This document shows, piece after piece, positions 41,678 through 54,143 of a stretch of 64,000 nucleotides of DNA (position 1 is its first letter; every line of letters begins with the position of its first letter). Both the position numbers and the translations under genes were made by a program. The stretch comes from Staphylotrichum longicolle (taxonomy: Eukaryota; Ascomycota; Sordariomycetes; Sordariales; Chaetomiaceae). The stretch is taken from NCBI GenBank assembly GCA_019096155.1, contig JAHCVI010000003.1, forward strand, positions 2,232,001 to 2,296,000, in the 5' to 3' direction. The notes beneath the pieces were generated by a model that was not told the DNA's origin, made no database searches, and was given only the letters and a program-made list of their open reading frames with translations.

Positions 41678-43303
41678 GTCATCAAGCGAACAGTTCATGG
41701 TCGTCAATCTGAGGCCTTTCTCTTCGTTACGCTCCTCTTCACCATCGACTTTGCTCCAAATCAAGCAGTCACGAGCCGATTTCCGGCATTTTCAGGGGGT
41801 TCAAGGATGGCGTCGTTGACCATCATGAACCAGATGCGCCAGGGACAAGCGATGTTGGGTGGGCACCTGTCTTTAAGGCGACGCAGCGGGATATACATCA
41901 ATTGTACGGGCTCTGTGTGTGTACATGGCGGCCGCAGCGAGGGTGGCATGAAGAGGTGTATCGTGATCCGGGTTTTTATTATGGCGCAACATACTGGTTG
42001 TTATTTCGGCTTGCCGCGATGTCGCTGGAGGACGCCCTCCAACACTACGAAGGCTCGGGCAGTGGTTAGAGCGCTCGGAGGAAGACCAGAGGAGCACCTG
42101 GGAGACTGTTGGAGGGAAACCGGAGTCGTCGGGCCCGTAGGGCCGGCTTGAATACGGACCGGACTCCTCCCGCTGGAGCCCCACGCTGCCGGAGCGCAGC
42201 CTTTTCCCTCGAGCTGTCCCTTTGCCTGAGGGTTGGAATCAGGGTTGGGAAGGGGGAAGGGAGGGTTTTGGGAGTGAAGATTGGGTTGGGCTGATGGCTC
42301 GGGGTAGAGAATGTGTATCATTTCTCGGGAGTCGACTGACGTGGCCAGCTGGATTTGTCGCGAGGCACACCACAATTCCATACATTTTACCGCGTATAGT
42401 TGCCCCCTAGGAATGCGGGGGCCGTGCAAACTTCTTGATGATGGTTATCTCATCCAAACTGTATAGAATACCACCGAATACAAATCCAGCGGAAAAGGAC
42501 GCAAATGGTTCCATCAACAAGCTCTTGGTTAAGGCCATCATCATTTTGTTACCCCAAAATAAAACCGACTACTCCTACGCTTATACGCTCTCCCCATCTA
42601 CCTTCTCGACGTGCCCGACATCCCGCAGTAGAGGCACAAATTGAGAGACACGCCGCGGAAAGGGATTGATCCACGAAAAGTTCATCGTTGCACTTCTTGT
42701 CCAAACTACTCTATTGGACGCCTCAAAATGGACTTGAGGCGTAGTTCACGGCCTGAAAGGGTGGTCGGCGCCTATCGCCCAATGCAGGGGCTGTCAGGGA
42801 GAATCTGCTTTGTACTGGACATGTACCAACGCGCAGCCAGTGAGCTAGTCAGCCACCCGCCATCAGACGCAGGGCTGTTGCAACGTGATTACTTTGCTGA
42901 GGTTAGGTTCCCAGCTGAGTCGCCGTGCCCCTTCACAACATGAGGGCCTTGGTTCATCAACAGAAAACGGCGACATGGTTGGCTCACAACGAAGCGCTTT
43001 CAAGGCGCCACCTGTACGACTCTCCCTGACCCAGCCACCGCCCTCGCGCTTAATACTCCCTTGCTTGCTACACAGTCGGTTTCCAATCAGGCTTAGCGCA
43101 GACGCGCTGCGCCTGGTGAACCTCCTCCACAGTATTTATTACAGATGACAACCAGGCTGGCATACTGCTCCGCCCAGTTTCGACAGCTGCCATGTCTTCT
43201 AATCCGTTTCTTCACACCACCAGCCGATGCGGCCCGACTTCCATCATTATCTACTTATTGTCCATACACGTCCGTTCAATGAATCCGTAAATACCGTTCC
43301 AAG
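41678..43303. other. Gene-poor stretch upstream of the PNP fusion gene
   Basis: About 1.6 kb with no supported gene. A TGGTTAGAGCG at 42062 resembles a tRNA A box but has no matching B box or cloverleaf. Confidence 0.4.
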
Positions 43304-45550
43304 ATGGAGAACCAGGCTCGGGACAATCCCTTTCGAAGCGACCAAAAGCCCGCATGGATGGATGTCTGGCGTTTCAGGAGGCGGCGGAGCGATTACACGA
43401 TTGCCTGGATCTGCGCGAAGCCCGAGGAATTACGAGCGTCGGTTGCCATGTTGGACGACAAACACCGGCTGCTACGTATTGATGCCGGCGACGAAAATGC
43501 GTACGTGCTCGGACACATCGGTCGTCACAATGTTGTGATGGCATGCTTGAGCCACTACGGGACGCACAACGCCGCAACCGTGGCTACCAACTTGAAGCGA
43601 AGTTTTCCCAGCATCAGCGCTACTTTGATGGTTGGCATCGGCGGCGGAATACCCAGTCAGGCTGACTTGCGCCTAGGCGACGTTGTCGTCGGTATGCAGG
43701 TGATACAGTATGACATGGTCAAGGTGGTCAAGGATGGACATTTCCAAGTGACGGCCGAAGTAAAAACTCCGGCGAAGAGGCTGATCTCGGCTGCGAATGT
43801 ACTTCAATCAGAGCATGGGCAGGACCAGTCTAGCAGTCAAATCACCAGCCTCGTGCGAGAAAGACTTCCGCGCCTCCCTCGTCCCAGTCAACCCGATCTC
43901 CTTTTCCAGGCTGGCTACGAACACTACCCTCCCAAGGCACCAACATGTGATGACTGCGACCTAGAGAAGCTGCAGCTACGAGCCGGTCGTCTCACAGACG
44001 AACCCAGAGTCCACTACGGAGTCATTGCTTCCGGCAACAGGGTCATGAAGCACGGGAATTCGCGGGATGACATCGCTCAGCGGCATGCAGCGTTGTGCTT
44101 TGAGATGGAGGCAGCCGGCATGATGGACACCCACCAGTGCTTGCCCATTCGTGGCATTTGCGACTACTCGGATTCCCACAAGAATAAAGCGTGGCAAGCC
44201 TACGCTGCTGCAACCGCAGCCGCATACGCGCGGGAGCTTCTAGGGGTGCTTCCGCCTGAAACCGGGCGGGGTCTTTCTTGCCTCAGAGGTGTCTGGGAGC
44301 GCCCACCACGGACCCGTTGGCTGATTGCCTTTTTCCTGGCATTGCTTGTCATGGCAGGCATCATTGGGCCCTGCGTAGGTTTCCTTCTCAAGAATGCTGA
44401 ACCAAGGTACGTCAGACGGCTTATAGCTGACCTTGTGGTGCTGTATCGCTGATGATCTTTAGCGCCAGAAACAAACAAGATACGATATTACCCCAGGTAC
44501 TTACCAGCGCAAAGCTCGACGGACAGACGTTCCTTTTTGGCCAGAGGAAACGACGGGTATCTTTCCTTCACAACCAGGGAGGGCGGTTCATGGACGCTGA
44601 GGTGGAACCGTACTGAGCAACAAACGCAGAGTCAGCCCGCTTCCATTGTTTGGGGGAACCCAAAACGATTGAGCGTGTTTTGCATCAGAGATGACAATAT
44701 GGTCATGACAAGCACGTTCTATAACGGGGGGTGGGGGGATTGGGAAGCTCTTGGGGCCAAGGCCAGCAGTCCACCGGTTCTCTGTCAAGCGCGCGACAAT
44801 ACGGTCCATGTCTGGGCTCGGGAGGATGCCCAATCGAAGCTTATCCGTCACAATTATCGGGAACCTCTCTGGGACCAGTGGCATACCTTGTCATCAGACT
44901 GGGAGTCGAGCATCAACGAAGGGGTAGCCCGCGGCGCTAGCAGTGCACCGGCTGTGGTGTGTCGGAACAGCTCGATACCGAACGACGTCCTCATCTACGA
45001 CAAAGACCTCGGCTTCCCACTGCACAGGCAATGGAACTCCACCCGCAATCGGTGGGAACCCTGGCAGACTCTTAACGGATCGTTTCTAGGCGAGCCGGTC
45101 TTGGTGTCTCCGACCGACGATCGTATCGACTTCTTCGGTATATCCAAGCGCAGCAAAAGTTTGATTCACATATCCTGGACCCTTGGTTTAGGTTACGCTA
45201 GCCCCCGTGACTTGGGGGGCTCGTGGAAAAGCGTTCCATCAGTTGCCGTAACCACGAGCGGTCGCCTGGATGTTTTTGTCCTGAGTGAGCACGGAACGGT
45301 CAATCACCGAGCTTTAATCGGCTCGACATGGATTTCCGACTGGACCGATTTGGGCATCTCATCAACCAGCGCGCCCCTGGCCATTCGTCTCGACACGACG
45401 CCACCACAAAGCATGCTGCTAGTGATTGGCACGGGGGGCGTCGTGTTGAGCTCAGAGTGGGAAGTGACAGATGATGGCGGTTTGAGGAATGCGGTTCCGA
45501 TTATGCAAATCGGCGACGGTGTGAGTGCGGATTGGATGTCAGTGGATTGA
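43304..45550 (+). CDS. Nucleoside phosphorylase-like domain, TM helix, lectin-type beta-propeller fusion
   Basis: Exons 43304-44406 and 44497-45550 join in phase (AG|G) to give 718 residues. Residues of about 25-330 are a PNP_UDP_1 domain: DYTIAWICAKPEEL at the first strand, LMVGIGGGIPSQADLRLGDVV in the core, and IASGNRVMKHG plus ALCFEMEAAGMMD (nucleoside-contacting EMEAAG motif). This is the domain that heads many fungal NLRs. A basic stretch (ERPPRTRW) then precedes one membrane helix (LIAFFLALLVMAGIIGPCVGFLL). The last 340 residues are repeated blades of the tectonin/PLL lectin type, with recurring Asp/Val/Phe strands and Trp-x2-Trp turns (WGDWEALG, WDQWHTLS, WEPWQTL, ISDWTDLG). The positive-inside rule puts the PNP domain in the cytosol and the propeller outside or in a lumen. 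There is no NACHT or NB-ARC. Confidence 0.85.
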
Positions 45551-45811
45551 ATCAAGTGTTGGTCTTAAATGGTTTAGTCAAAGTTTCTTTTCATATCTTG
45601 TAGGCAACCCGTTACCGTAATGATGTACATCGGAGAGGAGTCCGATCTACCAAGGTTGAAACAAGGTGTTCGGCGGCTTCTGGTTTTGACCAGGTTGGTC
45701 CTTAATCGTAGGGGTCAACCCCTTGCCTCGGGGATGTTGTGGTTTGGTAGGGGCTACCCTAGCCATACAAAAAGCTGAAAGCGCAAGCTCGATGACCCCA
45801 TGCCAAGTGCG

Positions 45812-46717
45812 TCACTCAACCCATCCCCATGAGTAGTTGCTGGGCAAATAATTACAGAATGCGAAGCTGTCTCCAAGCTGTGTGGCAGAAGAATTCGTCA
45901 CTCCGTGGCCAACCGTACCCCCTGTGTCATGAAGCTCCGCGTCCCGTAACGAAGAGAGCGCTCGCTTGCCATTGTCCAGGTCAACAGACGGGGTATCCAG
46001 GGCATTCTCGCTGATGAAATTCATTGGGCCTGGGAAACAACCGTCGAGGATCCCGCAATGTAAACCTCCAAGAACACTGCAACCGAAGACATGCGTGTCT
46101 GGACCAGGAGATATGTTGTTCAGCGACACCTCCGTTGATGGAGACCCATTGTCTTTGCGTACCCCGAGTTAGCAATTTGAGATACACGGAGGACGTGAAA
46201 GAGAAGTGTTTGAACGAGACTTACCTGATAACATGGCCCCCTTTCCCTCGTTTCTGCCCGACAGCGATGACTTCTCACCACCTAGCGACGTGAGGATTGC
46301 CTTTTCCTTCCTGACTCTCATTGCGTAGACACTAGGGGTGACACCCATCAGATTCTTGAATATGCCATGAAAATATCTTGGTGACAGGCCGACGCAGCCC
46401 GCCAGGTTCTCGAGAGTGAGCCTCCCCCCTGCAGCGTCCATCAACTTGCAAGCCTTTCGGACCGCCTTGTCGTGCTGCGCCCTCTTGGTTTCGAAATCGC
46501 TTTGAGAGGGCTTGCAGCGCCGGCATGCTCGAAAGCCAGCGCACTCCGCATCCGTTGCCGAGTCAAAGAAAGTCACATTTGCCTCTCTTGCTAGCCGCGC
46601 GGGACACGTTGGGCGGCAGTATATTCCGGTGGTCTTGACCGCGTACACGAAAGCGGAGGCTGCAAGGGGGTTGCGAGTTTGGAGGGCTCGCCATTTGGAC
46701 TTTTGAGTTTCGAACAT
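45812..46717 (-). CDS. Ada-type metal-binding/AraC-HTH regulator
   Basis: Exons 46717-46225 and 46152-45812 give 277 residues. The N-terminal Ada zinc domain has GIYCRPTCPARLA and, after 30 residues, GFRACRRCKP: four cysteines that in Ada bind zinc, one of which takes methyl groups from DNA phosphotriesters. An AraC-like helix-turn-helix follows (LTLENLAGCVGLSPRYFHGI, FKNLMGVTPSVYAMRVR). The C-terminal methylguanine-methyltransferase half of bacterial Ada (PCHRV motif) is missing. In its place is a 113-residue exon of unfamiliar sequence containing NNISPGPDTHVFGCSV. The likely role is induction of alkylation-damage genes. Confidence 0.85.
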
Positions 46718-47344
46718 GATCGGTTCCGTTTTCTGGTTGGCAGAGTTGGGTGGTCCTGGTTTTCTGAATTGGACCTCGACGGCTCGAGGGGAGAAAGCAG
46801 AAGGACAGGGCGAAGGATTGGCAACAAGACCCCGGCCGCTATCATGGCCTCTAAACTCACCAATCAAGCGCAACTGACAAATCAACGTCGCCGGAGCTGG
46901 TCGTCAAAGTGACCAACCAGACACAAGTATGCTCTCAAACTGGCCAACGAGACTCATGTTGACTCCATTCCAACCCAAGCTCATCACATGCACTGTAAAA
47001 AGGCGCATGTCAATCTTCGATAACCTCCTCCTCATGGCGTTGCCAGCAAGAGCCCAATTGGTCAGTTTGCCAACCAGCAATTTCTCCGATGCTGTTCGAC
47101 CGGGGTATGCAAGACCTCCAGGCTTGATGACAGTCGATCAGAGACAGGGGCTCTGTGAGCCCGAGTCACGATCGCAAGGGCGTAACCAAAAGAGTAAAAG
47201 GGTGCAACGACTCCACGAATATTTGCGTTGCTGAAATGTGTGGTATATATAGGTCTTGTCCGCGAGGCAGATGAGAAGGGGGCAAGTCAGACAAGTCCTG
47301 CCCCGACCCGAGCACTCCACCACCAATACCGTGAAGATTCAGTC
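46718..47344. promoter_or_regulatory. Divergent promoter region, Ada-type and SDR genes
   Basis: 627 bp between the two starts. TATATATAGG at 47242-47251, about 95 bp upstream of the SDR start, is a possible TATA box. Confidence 0.4.
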
Positions 47345-48572
47345 ATGTCTCCCATCCACAACCCAGTTTTGCCACTGGGCTCCAGGGTCCTCGTGACCGG
47401 CGTCAATGGCTTTGTTGGTAGCCATGTCGCCGACCAGCTGCTCGCCCGAGGATACCTTGTTACTGGAACGACGCGCGACGCAGTCAAAAATGCTTGGCTT
47501 CAGTGTCTGTTCGACGGTAAATACGGCGAGGGCAAGTTCGGAATCGCTGAAGTCTCTTACATCGACCATGAACAAGCTTTCGACAACGTTCTTGATGGTA
47601 AAACCAGGACTCTCTAACGTCGTCCGCAGCCTGGAGCGGTTCTCGTTAACCAGACACTACCTTCACAGGCGTTTCCGGCATCGTCCACACCGCCTCGGAC
47701 ATGACGATGGACCCCGACCCCAACAAAGTTGTCACTCCCATGGTCGCTGGGACCCTCAACCTGCTGAATGCAGCGGCGAAGCAATCCACTGTGAAGCGTT
47801 TTGTTCTCACGTCGTCCTGCACAGCCGCCGCCAGCCAAAAACAGGGAGTCGGTCTGACCATCGACGCCGACTCTTGGAACGACGAAGTGGTTCGCGAAGC
47901 CTGGGCACCGCCACCTTATGGGGAAGAGCGCGGCTTTGTGGTGTACTCGGCGAGCAAGACGGAAGTGGAGAGAGAGGCCTGGAATTGGCACAAGGAACAC
48001 AAGCCCCATTTTGTCCTCAACACAGGTTAGACGTTCTAGTCTCGTCGTCCGGACTCCTGCTAACAACGTGATTCACGTAGTTCTCCCTAGCATGAACACC
48101 GGCAAAAGCCTGGACCCGGCCTCCCAAGGACACCCTTCGACCTCGTTCCTGATACAGGCCCTGTTCGAGGGCAAGTTGGATATCGTCAGGGCCGCTTCAC
48201 AATGTAAGTCGCTCTTCCGCACCTGCACAGAAAACTACGGTAGTGATACCCAACTGACTGAGCCGACGACTAGACTTCTATGTCGACGTCCAAGACGACG
48301 CGCGTCTTCACGTTGCGGCCCTCATCCATCCGGCTGTTGAGGGTGAGCGCATCTTCGCCTACGCCAGGCCGTTCACGTGGCGCGGTGTCCAGCGTGTCAT
48401 TCAGCAGCTTTACCCCAGCAGGCCTTGCCCGGGAGATATTGAGGAGGCCGAGCTCGACAAAAGCGAGGTTGTTCGGGCCCCGCGGGCTGAGGCGCTGCTC
48501 AGGGAGATGGGGCGATCCGGATGGACGAGCCTGGAGGAAACTGTGCGGATGAACACGGAGGATCTTGTGTAA
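47345..48572 (+). CDS. Extended SDR, aldehyde/ketoreductase type
   Basis: Exons 47345-47597, 47669-48025, 48081-48203 and 48274-48572 join in phase for 343 residues. The N-terminal VLVTGVNGFVGSHVADQLL is the TGxxGxxG NAD(P) site of extended SDRs. VSGIVHTASDM, RFVLTSSCTAA and VYSASKTEVEREAW supply the family's Ser and Tyr-x3-Lys catalytic residues (the last as Tyr-Ser-Ala-Ser-Lys). YVDVQDDARLHVAAL is the typical DVRD-like helix of the dihydroflavonol/cinnamoyl reductase group. In fungi these reduce aldehydes and beta-ketoesters. No partner genes are adjacent. Confidence 0.9.
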
Positions 48573-48886
48573 ATCCCAAAGCTCAAGATGCGCCGAGATA
48601 TGGGAACTACGCTAATTTGCAGGGAACGAAAGAGGAACTTGCAACACACTGTCATGGTCATGTTGAGAGGGTGTGTTGTCCCAGCTCTCAACAGCCTCAT
48701 GCACTGTCAACAATCACAACAACCCTTCAGCTTGCAAAGTCACTTCCAAAAGGCTCAAACTCCATCTCAATTATAGTACTACTCCAAAAAAGGCAAGTAC
48801 GCTCACAGAATAGAAAAAGATTATCATGTTGGTTCGAAGTCGTTGTCCGAATCATGTTCGGTCATCACACCCCCTCTACGCCCTCA
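48573..48886. other. Short convergent intergenic region
   Basis: 314 bp between two 3' ends. No features beyond presumed terminator sequences. Confidence 0.4.
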
Positions 48887-51800
48887 TCACTGCGCACCCC
48901 CATTCCCAGCACCAGGGCCCTCAATCGCCGGCGGCCCCGCCTCGACCGGCTGCGCATCCTCCAGCGAAGCCGACAGCGCCAGCGGCACGCACTGGCTGGC
49001 CTTGCCGCCCGTGAGGATGAACTTGACGTCCTCGCCACCCTCGGCCTCGCCCAGCGCGGCCTTGAGCTTGGCCTCGTCCTTCCACACCTCCTCGGTCACC
49101 AGGAAGAGCTTGTTGAGCTGGTTCTCGATGGCGCACATGACGGGGAACAGCGGGTTCTCGGCGTCGGCGGCGGTCGAGGGGACGCCCACGAGGACGTCCA
49201 GCTCCGCGCCGTCGACGGTCAGCGGGATGGGCACGAGGTTGACCAGCTTGGACGTCTTGGGCAGCTTGTCCCAGGACGCGAGGCGCAGGCGGGTCGCGCC
49301 GAGCGCGGCGACTTCCGCGGGGAAGTAGTGCAGGTAGCGGCCCGCGCCGTCGCCGGGCACGAGGTGGGTCGTGTCGGCGGAGATGGCCGAGAAGGCGCGG
49401 CCCGCGGGGGAGGTGAGGAGCAGGGGCGAGATGTCGGTCGCGCCGCTGCCGGAGGAGACGGCCGAGGCGAAGAGGTTGCCGTTGGCGCCGGGGAAGATCT
49501 CGAGCGCGCCGGTCGTGTCGCGGATGATGGCTTTGCTGACGAGGAGGTTGTCGGACGGGGAGGAGGTGGCAGTCGCGGTGGCGCTGGTGGTGGAGACGTC
49601 GGTGGCGGTCTCGGTAGCCGTGATAGAAGCGGTGTCGCTGGGCACGTCGGCGGCGCTGCTGGTGGTGGTGGCCGCATCGGCGGCGGCGACCGTGGTGGTG
49701 GTTGTCGGGTTGGCCGTGACTGCGATTTCGGCCGGGGGAGAGACCGTGCTCGAGGGAGGCACCGTGGTCGTCGGGGGGATGAAGCCACCTCCGCCGCCGC
49801 CTCCACCGCCCTCATTGATCAACCGCGCGCCGATCGTGCGGCCCTCCTCGATCGGGCTGGGGACTTGATCGCGCTTGGAGAAGGCGCCGTTGGAGCGCAT
49901 CAGAGCGAGTTGGTTGCCCTCGACGCCAGAAACCATGTAGAGCGGGCCGTTGGGGCCGCTGCGGATGTCGCGGTACCAGACAACGGCGGTCTTGACAATG
50001 CCAACCCACGGGTCGTTCTGGAAATACTCGTTGGTGATGGGCCACCTGCTGTTGCCCTTGGCGCTGTTATACAAGCCGAACCACGCGCCCGCGGCGCGGT
50101 TCTGTACCGGGCCGTAGGTGACATCGACAATCTGGATCCAGTTGACGTCTCCGACGCGGGCAAACGACGAATCGGGCACCAGCATGTTGCTTCCGCCGGA
50201 AGCTGACGAGCCGACTGGCCCGGGGCGGATCCGGATGAGGCCCATATCCTGTCTAGAGGTCCACGAGCGAGTCTCGGCGCCGTAGCGGTACAGCATGGAG
50301 ATGGACTTGGGAGTACCCCGCAGGCCGTCAAGACTAGGGTTCGCCGCGACGTAACGAGCGATGGCAGTGGTGTCGATATCAAGGCGGTTGCCGAGTTGCC
50401 AGTTCTGTACGGCGTAGTTGGTAAAGTCGCGCCCGCCGTAGACGACACTCAGGATCTCAAAAGGACTCATGAGCATCATCGAGTCGATGATTGGATTGTG
50501 CTGGATCGGACCAGCCCGGTCGTGAGCCCAGCACGACTTGCCCTGATAAAGCTCAGGCTTCGTGACCCACGACGTACCGATACAGTTGGGCATCGCCGCG
50601 CACCACGCCATGCATTCCTCACGGGTAGTGACGTTGGTCTGCGCGATATCGTAGTTGATGTAGTCGGAGCCGCAGCGGATCTGCCACTGGTTGCCCTTAT
50701 CGTCGGTATAGGTGGTTCCGTCGGCGGCAGGGCACTTGATGCTGCCGTCGTCCTCGGGGAGCTCAGGAAGCTTGGGGGGTCCGTTGTCATCGTCACCGCC
50801 GCCCTCACCGTCACCGGGAAGCGCGCGGCCAATGCAGCCTTCGGCCAGGGTAGGACCGGCCCATTCGTGGAGCGTGAACTCCGGACCGTCGTCGATCTCC
50901 AGGGAGACCTCGTTGGTGATGCTGATGTCCCAGGCGATGCCCTGGCACTCGTCGTTGCCAACTGACGTATCCTCCGTGCCAACATTGACCTCAAACTCGG
51001 CCTTGGCGACCAGAGCCGGGGTGTCGACGAGAGCAGCGCCCTTCTTGAAAACACCGTTGAGCAGGTCAATGCCGAACCACAGCTTGACAGGCAGGCCAAT
51101 ACCAGCGGTGGCCTCAATGGCACCACGGACCTGGAAGGTGGTATCGACGACCGGCTTCCACCCGCCCTGAGACGACTTGGACGGGTTCGCGATGTCCAGA
51201 GTGGCATGGAAGTCGGGCCAAGTGAGCGAGCCGCCAGTCAGAAGTTGGCCCTCGGCCTCAGCGCCAATGAAGGTCTTGGCGCTCAGAATGAGCTTGGGGC
51301 CCAGCGTAACGATACCCGGGATCGACCACCCGGGCAGGCCCTTGGAGAAGATCTCCTTCTCCCACTCCTTCTCCCACTTGGTGAAGGCGTTGACGCCAAG
51401 GTAGAGACCAGCGTACATGTTGCCGCTGATACCGATCGAGGCCTCCTTCACACCGCTCAGGGGCGTGGCGTTGATCTTGCCGGTAGCCTTGACAGAGCCA
51501 CGGATACCGCAGTTGACGCAGAAGATCTCGATACCGGGCTCGGGGTTCGGGGAACCAATGAACTCCTCGACGAGGTTATCAAGAACGGCCTGCGAGGCCT
51601 TGAACTTCTCGTTGTCCTTGCCCATCTTGAAGGTATAAACCTTGAACGCCTTGCCCCAGGGCGAGTCGACAAGAACGGTGGACGGGGGCCCCATGCTGAT
51701 GGGAAGGGTGAGAGAGTTCTCGTACTTGCCGGTGACGGCGAAGGCGACGAGCTTGACGGCGTTGACGGCGAGAGCAACAGTCACCTTGGCCACGGCCACG

Positions 51801-54143
51801 GCGACGCTGACGACGACCTCGACGGCCTTCTTGACCACCTCAACGACCTTCTGGACAACGACGGCGACGACCTTGACGACGGCCTTGACCACGTTCACGA
51901 CGGCCTTGAAGACGTTGAAGATGCCCCAGCGCTTCTGCAGGCCAGATTCCTCCTCGGAGGGACCAATAAGAGCCATGACGGCCTGGAAAGCTTGTTAGCA
52001 ATGAAACCAAAAAAACTATTGAAAATGGTAGTCAAGGGGCCTCACCTGCTCATCGAGACCGCCCTCGCTATAGTAGCCGAGCGCAGCATCGAGGCTCGAG
52101 TCGAAGTTGGTACCGCAGGCAACAGCGGGGAGGCCACGCAGGGTGCCGGATGCGGGGGTGCCGCAGGTGTCGTCCTCCTCAACGTTCTCAGGGATATCAA
52201 GCTTGCCAAAGTCAATGTCCATCTCGGCGAAGATATCCTTAAGCTCGACGGGCTGTCCATTGGCCTCGAACGACAGGGAGTCGTCGTGGAAGGTGACAGT
52301 GTGCGCCAAGAAGAAGGCGGTACCGCCGGTCTCGGGGGCGCAGCTCTCGGCCGAGGTGATGAGGAGGAACTCCTCACCGACGGGCCAGGCGCCTTGGGCG
52401 AAGTAGTAGGGGTAGGAAATGTTGTACCGGCCGTGGAGCGAGCCAGCCTCGCAGACGATATCGCGGATGAAAACGGAGTGGTCAAGGACAATGGACGGGT
52501 AGTTGTACGTGATGCTGAGCTTGACGGTAGTGGGGTCAAGCACAGTACCGTCGCTGTCAGTCTGCTCGCCGTGGTACCACAGGGTCGCCTCGGGCTCAGG
52601 GGTCAAGACTCCAGTGCCGGCCATGTTGACGCCGGGGGGCGGGACGGGGCCGAGGGTGGCCATAGGGGCAGCAGGGAGCTCGATAGGCGCCTCGAAAAAG
52701 TCCTCCTCGGTGCCGGAGCCAATGTCCATCGGGGTGGCAGTGGGGAAGGCGAAGACCACCTTGGGGGACCGGAGCTGCTTCGCGGTCCAGACGTGGCCGA
52801 CATGGGCGAGCTCGCCGACGGCCTTCTTCAGATAGCATGATGGGGCGACGAAGCTGACATCGACGCAGTCATGGTTGCGGTCGCAGGCGGCAATGCAGTC
52901 CTCGAAGGTTTCGGCCGTGGTGGCAGTGAGGTCGTTGCCGCCGTAGTCACCACCGCAGACGATCTCGTATAGACCGCCGCTAGGCCCGGTGTACTTGACG
53001 CCGTTGCTGGCGCCGTTGATGCAGCTCAGCGGGGCCTGGGTCTCGGCCGGCGTCGCGGTGGCGGTATCGGTCGACGCGCCAGAACCTGCGGTGCTGGTTG
53101 TGGTCGAGGGCTCGGTGGTGGGCTGAGCCTTGCGGACGGCACCCCAAACAGCAGGGGCATCGACGGCAGGGCGCTGCTCGCCCTTGAGGTAGCAAGCAGG
53201 GGCGACGAAGGCCACGTTGACGCAGGCAGGGTTGGCATCACAAGCCTCGATACACTGCTGGAAGGTGTCGACCCACAGGCCACTGAGGTCACCACCAGCA
53301 TAGTCCTTGCCGCAAGTAATGTCGAAATCAGAGTGAGTGCCTTTGAAGACTTTACCGTTGCTCTTGTTGTCGACGCAGGAGAGTTCGTTGTTGGGGGCCG
53401 AACCACCAGGCGTCTCAACAACCTTGGCAGTCCAGACGTGGCCGCGCTCATTGGCCTCGCGGGTAGTCTTCTTCATGTAGCAGGCGCCGTTGACATAGCT
53501 GACATCGACGCAGCCCGAGGTGGAGTCGCAGGCGTCAACACACTCGCTAAAGGAGTCGGTGTGGGTTGCGGCCATGTCGTCACCAGCGTAGTCGATACCA
53601 CAGAGAACCTGAAAGTTCTTGCCGCTGGGAGCCGTGTAGGTCTTCTTGTCGTCGGCGCCACCCTCGCAAGTCAGAGGAGCAGGGCCGTCATCGGAAGCTC
53701 CAGCGTCGGCGACGACTTTCTTGGCAGTCCAGACCCATTCAGCGCGGGAAGGTGTGTTGAGGCGGTCCTTGAGGTAGCAAGCCCCGTTGACGTAGCTGAC
53801 ATCGATACAGGTGGGGTGGGCATCACAGGCGTCGATGCAAAGGGCGACTGTCCAACAATGTTTAGCCATTGATCCGAGTTGGATAGCAGAAAGGGGCCCC
53901 GAGCCGGCCAGAGGACTGTGTAAACAACGAGGATCATGACCTACAGGTATCGGCGTGGGTGCCGGCGACGTCACCGCCGCCGTAGTCAGTGGCGCACAGG
54001 ATCTGGTAGGTGTCACCGCTCGGGGCCGTGTAGACGGCCTGGTCGTCCTGGTTGCCAACGCAAGTTGGGTTTGTTGGGCCAGCGGCCACCAACGAGCCGG
54101 CAACGGCCGCGAGGGCCAGTGCCTGGCTGAGGAGGCGAGCCAT
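48887..54143 (-). CDS. Giant secreted Apple-repeat protein with DUF7029/DUF7223-like regions
   Basis: Exons 54143-53945, 53847-52046 and 51982-48887 give about 1,698 residues. After a signal peptide come four Apple/PAN-like repeats (about residues 27-390), each with YTAPSG-type start, (L/V)CGxDY, CIxACD and (S/A)(Y/F)VxxACY(L/M)K. These are disulphide modules that bind carbohydrate or protein. A beta-rich region (about 430-600) resembling DUF7029 follows. Then a 65-residue Val/Lys/Ala amphipathic helix (for example FKAVVNVVKAVVKVVAVVV), a DUF7223-like domain, a fifth Apple module (QIRCGSDYINYDIA), a further unknown domain, a Gly/Thr/Ser linker near 1395-1470 and a hydrophilic C-terminal domain. 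It is probably a cell-wall or matrix protein. No GPI signal is obvious at the end. Domain names are from memory of pattern only. Confidence 0.8.

Noticed and set aside
42050..42160. tRNA-like A box (TGGTTAGAGCG)
   Set aside because: No B box, no acceptor stem and no cloverleaf could be folded.
48521..50206. 561-codon plus-strand frame
   Set aside because: Antisense shadow of the giant secreted protein, low-complexity Arg/Gly/Asp sequence created by GC-rich third positions.
51206..52840. 544-codon plus-strand frame
   Set aside because: Also antisense to the same gene; it follows the complementary codon pattern and has no domain.
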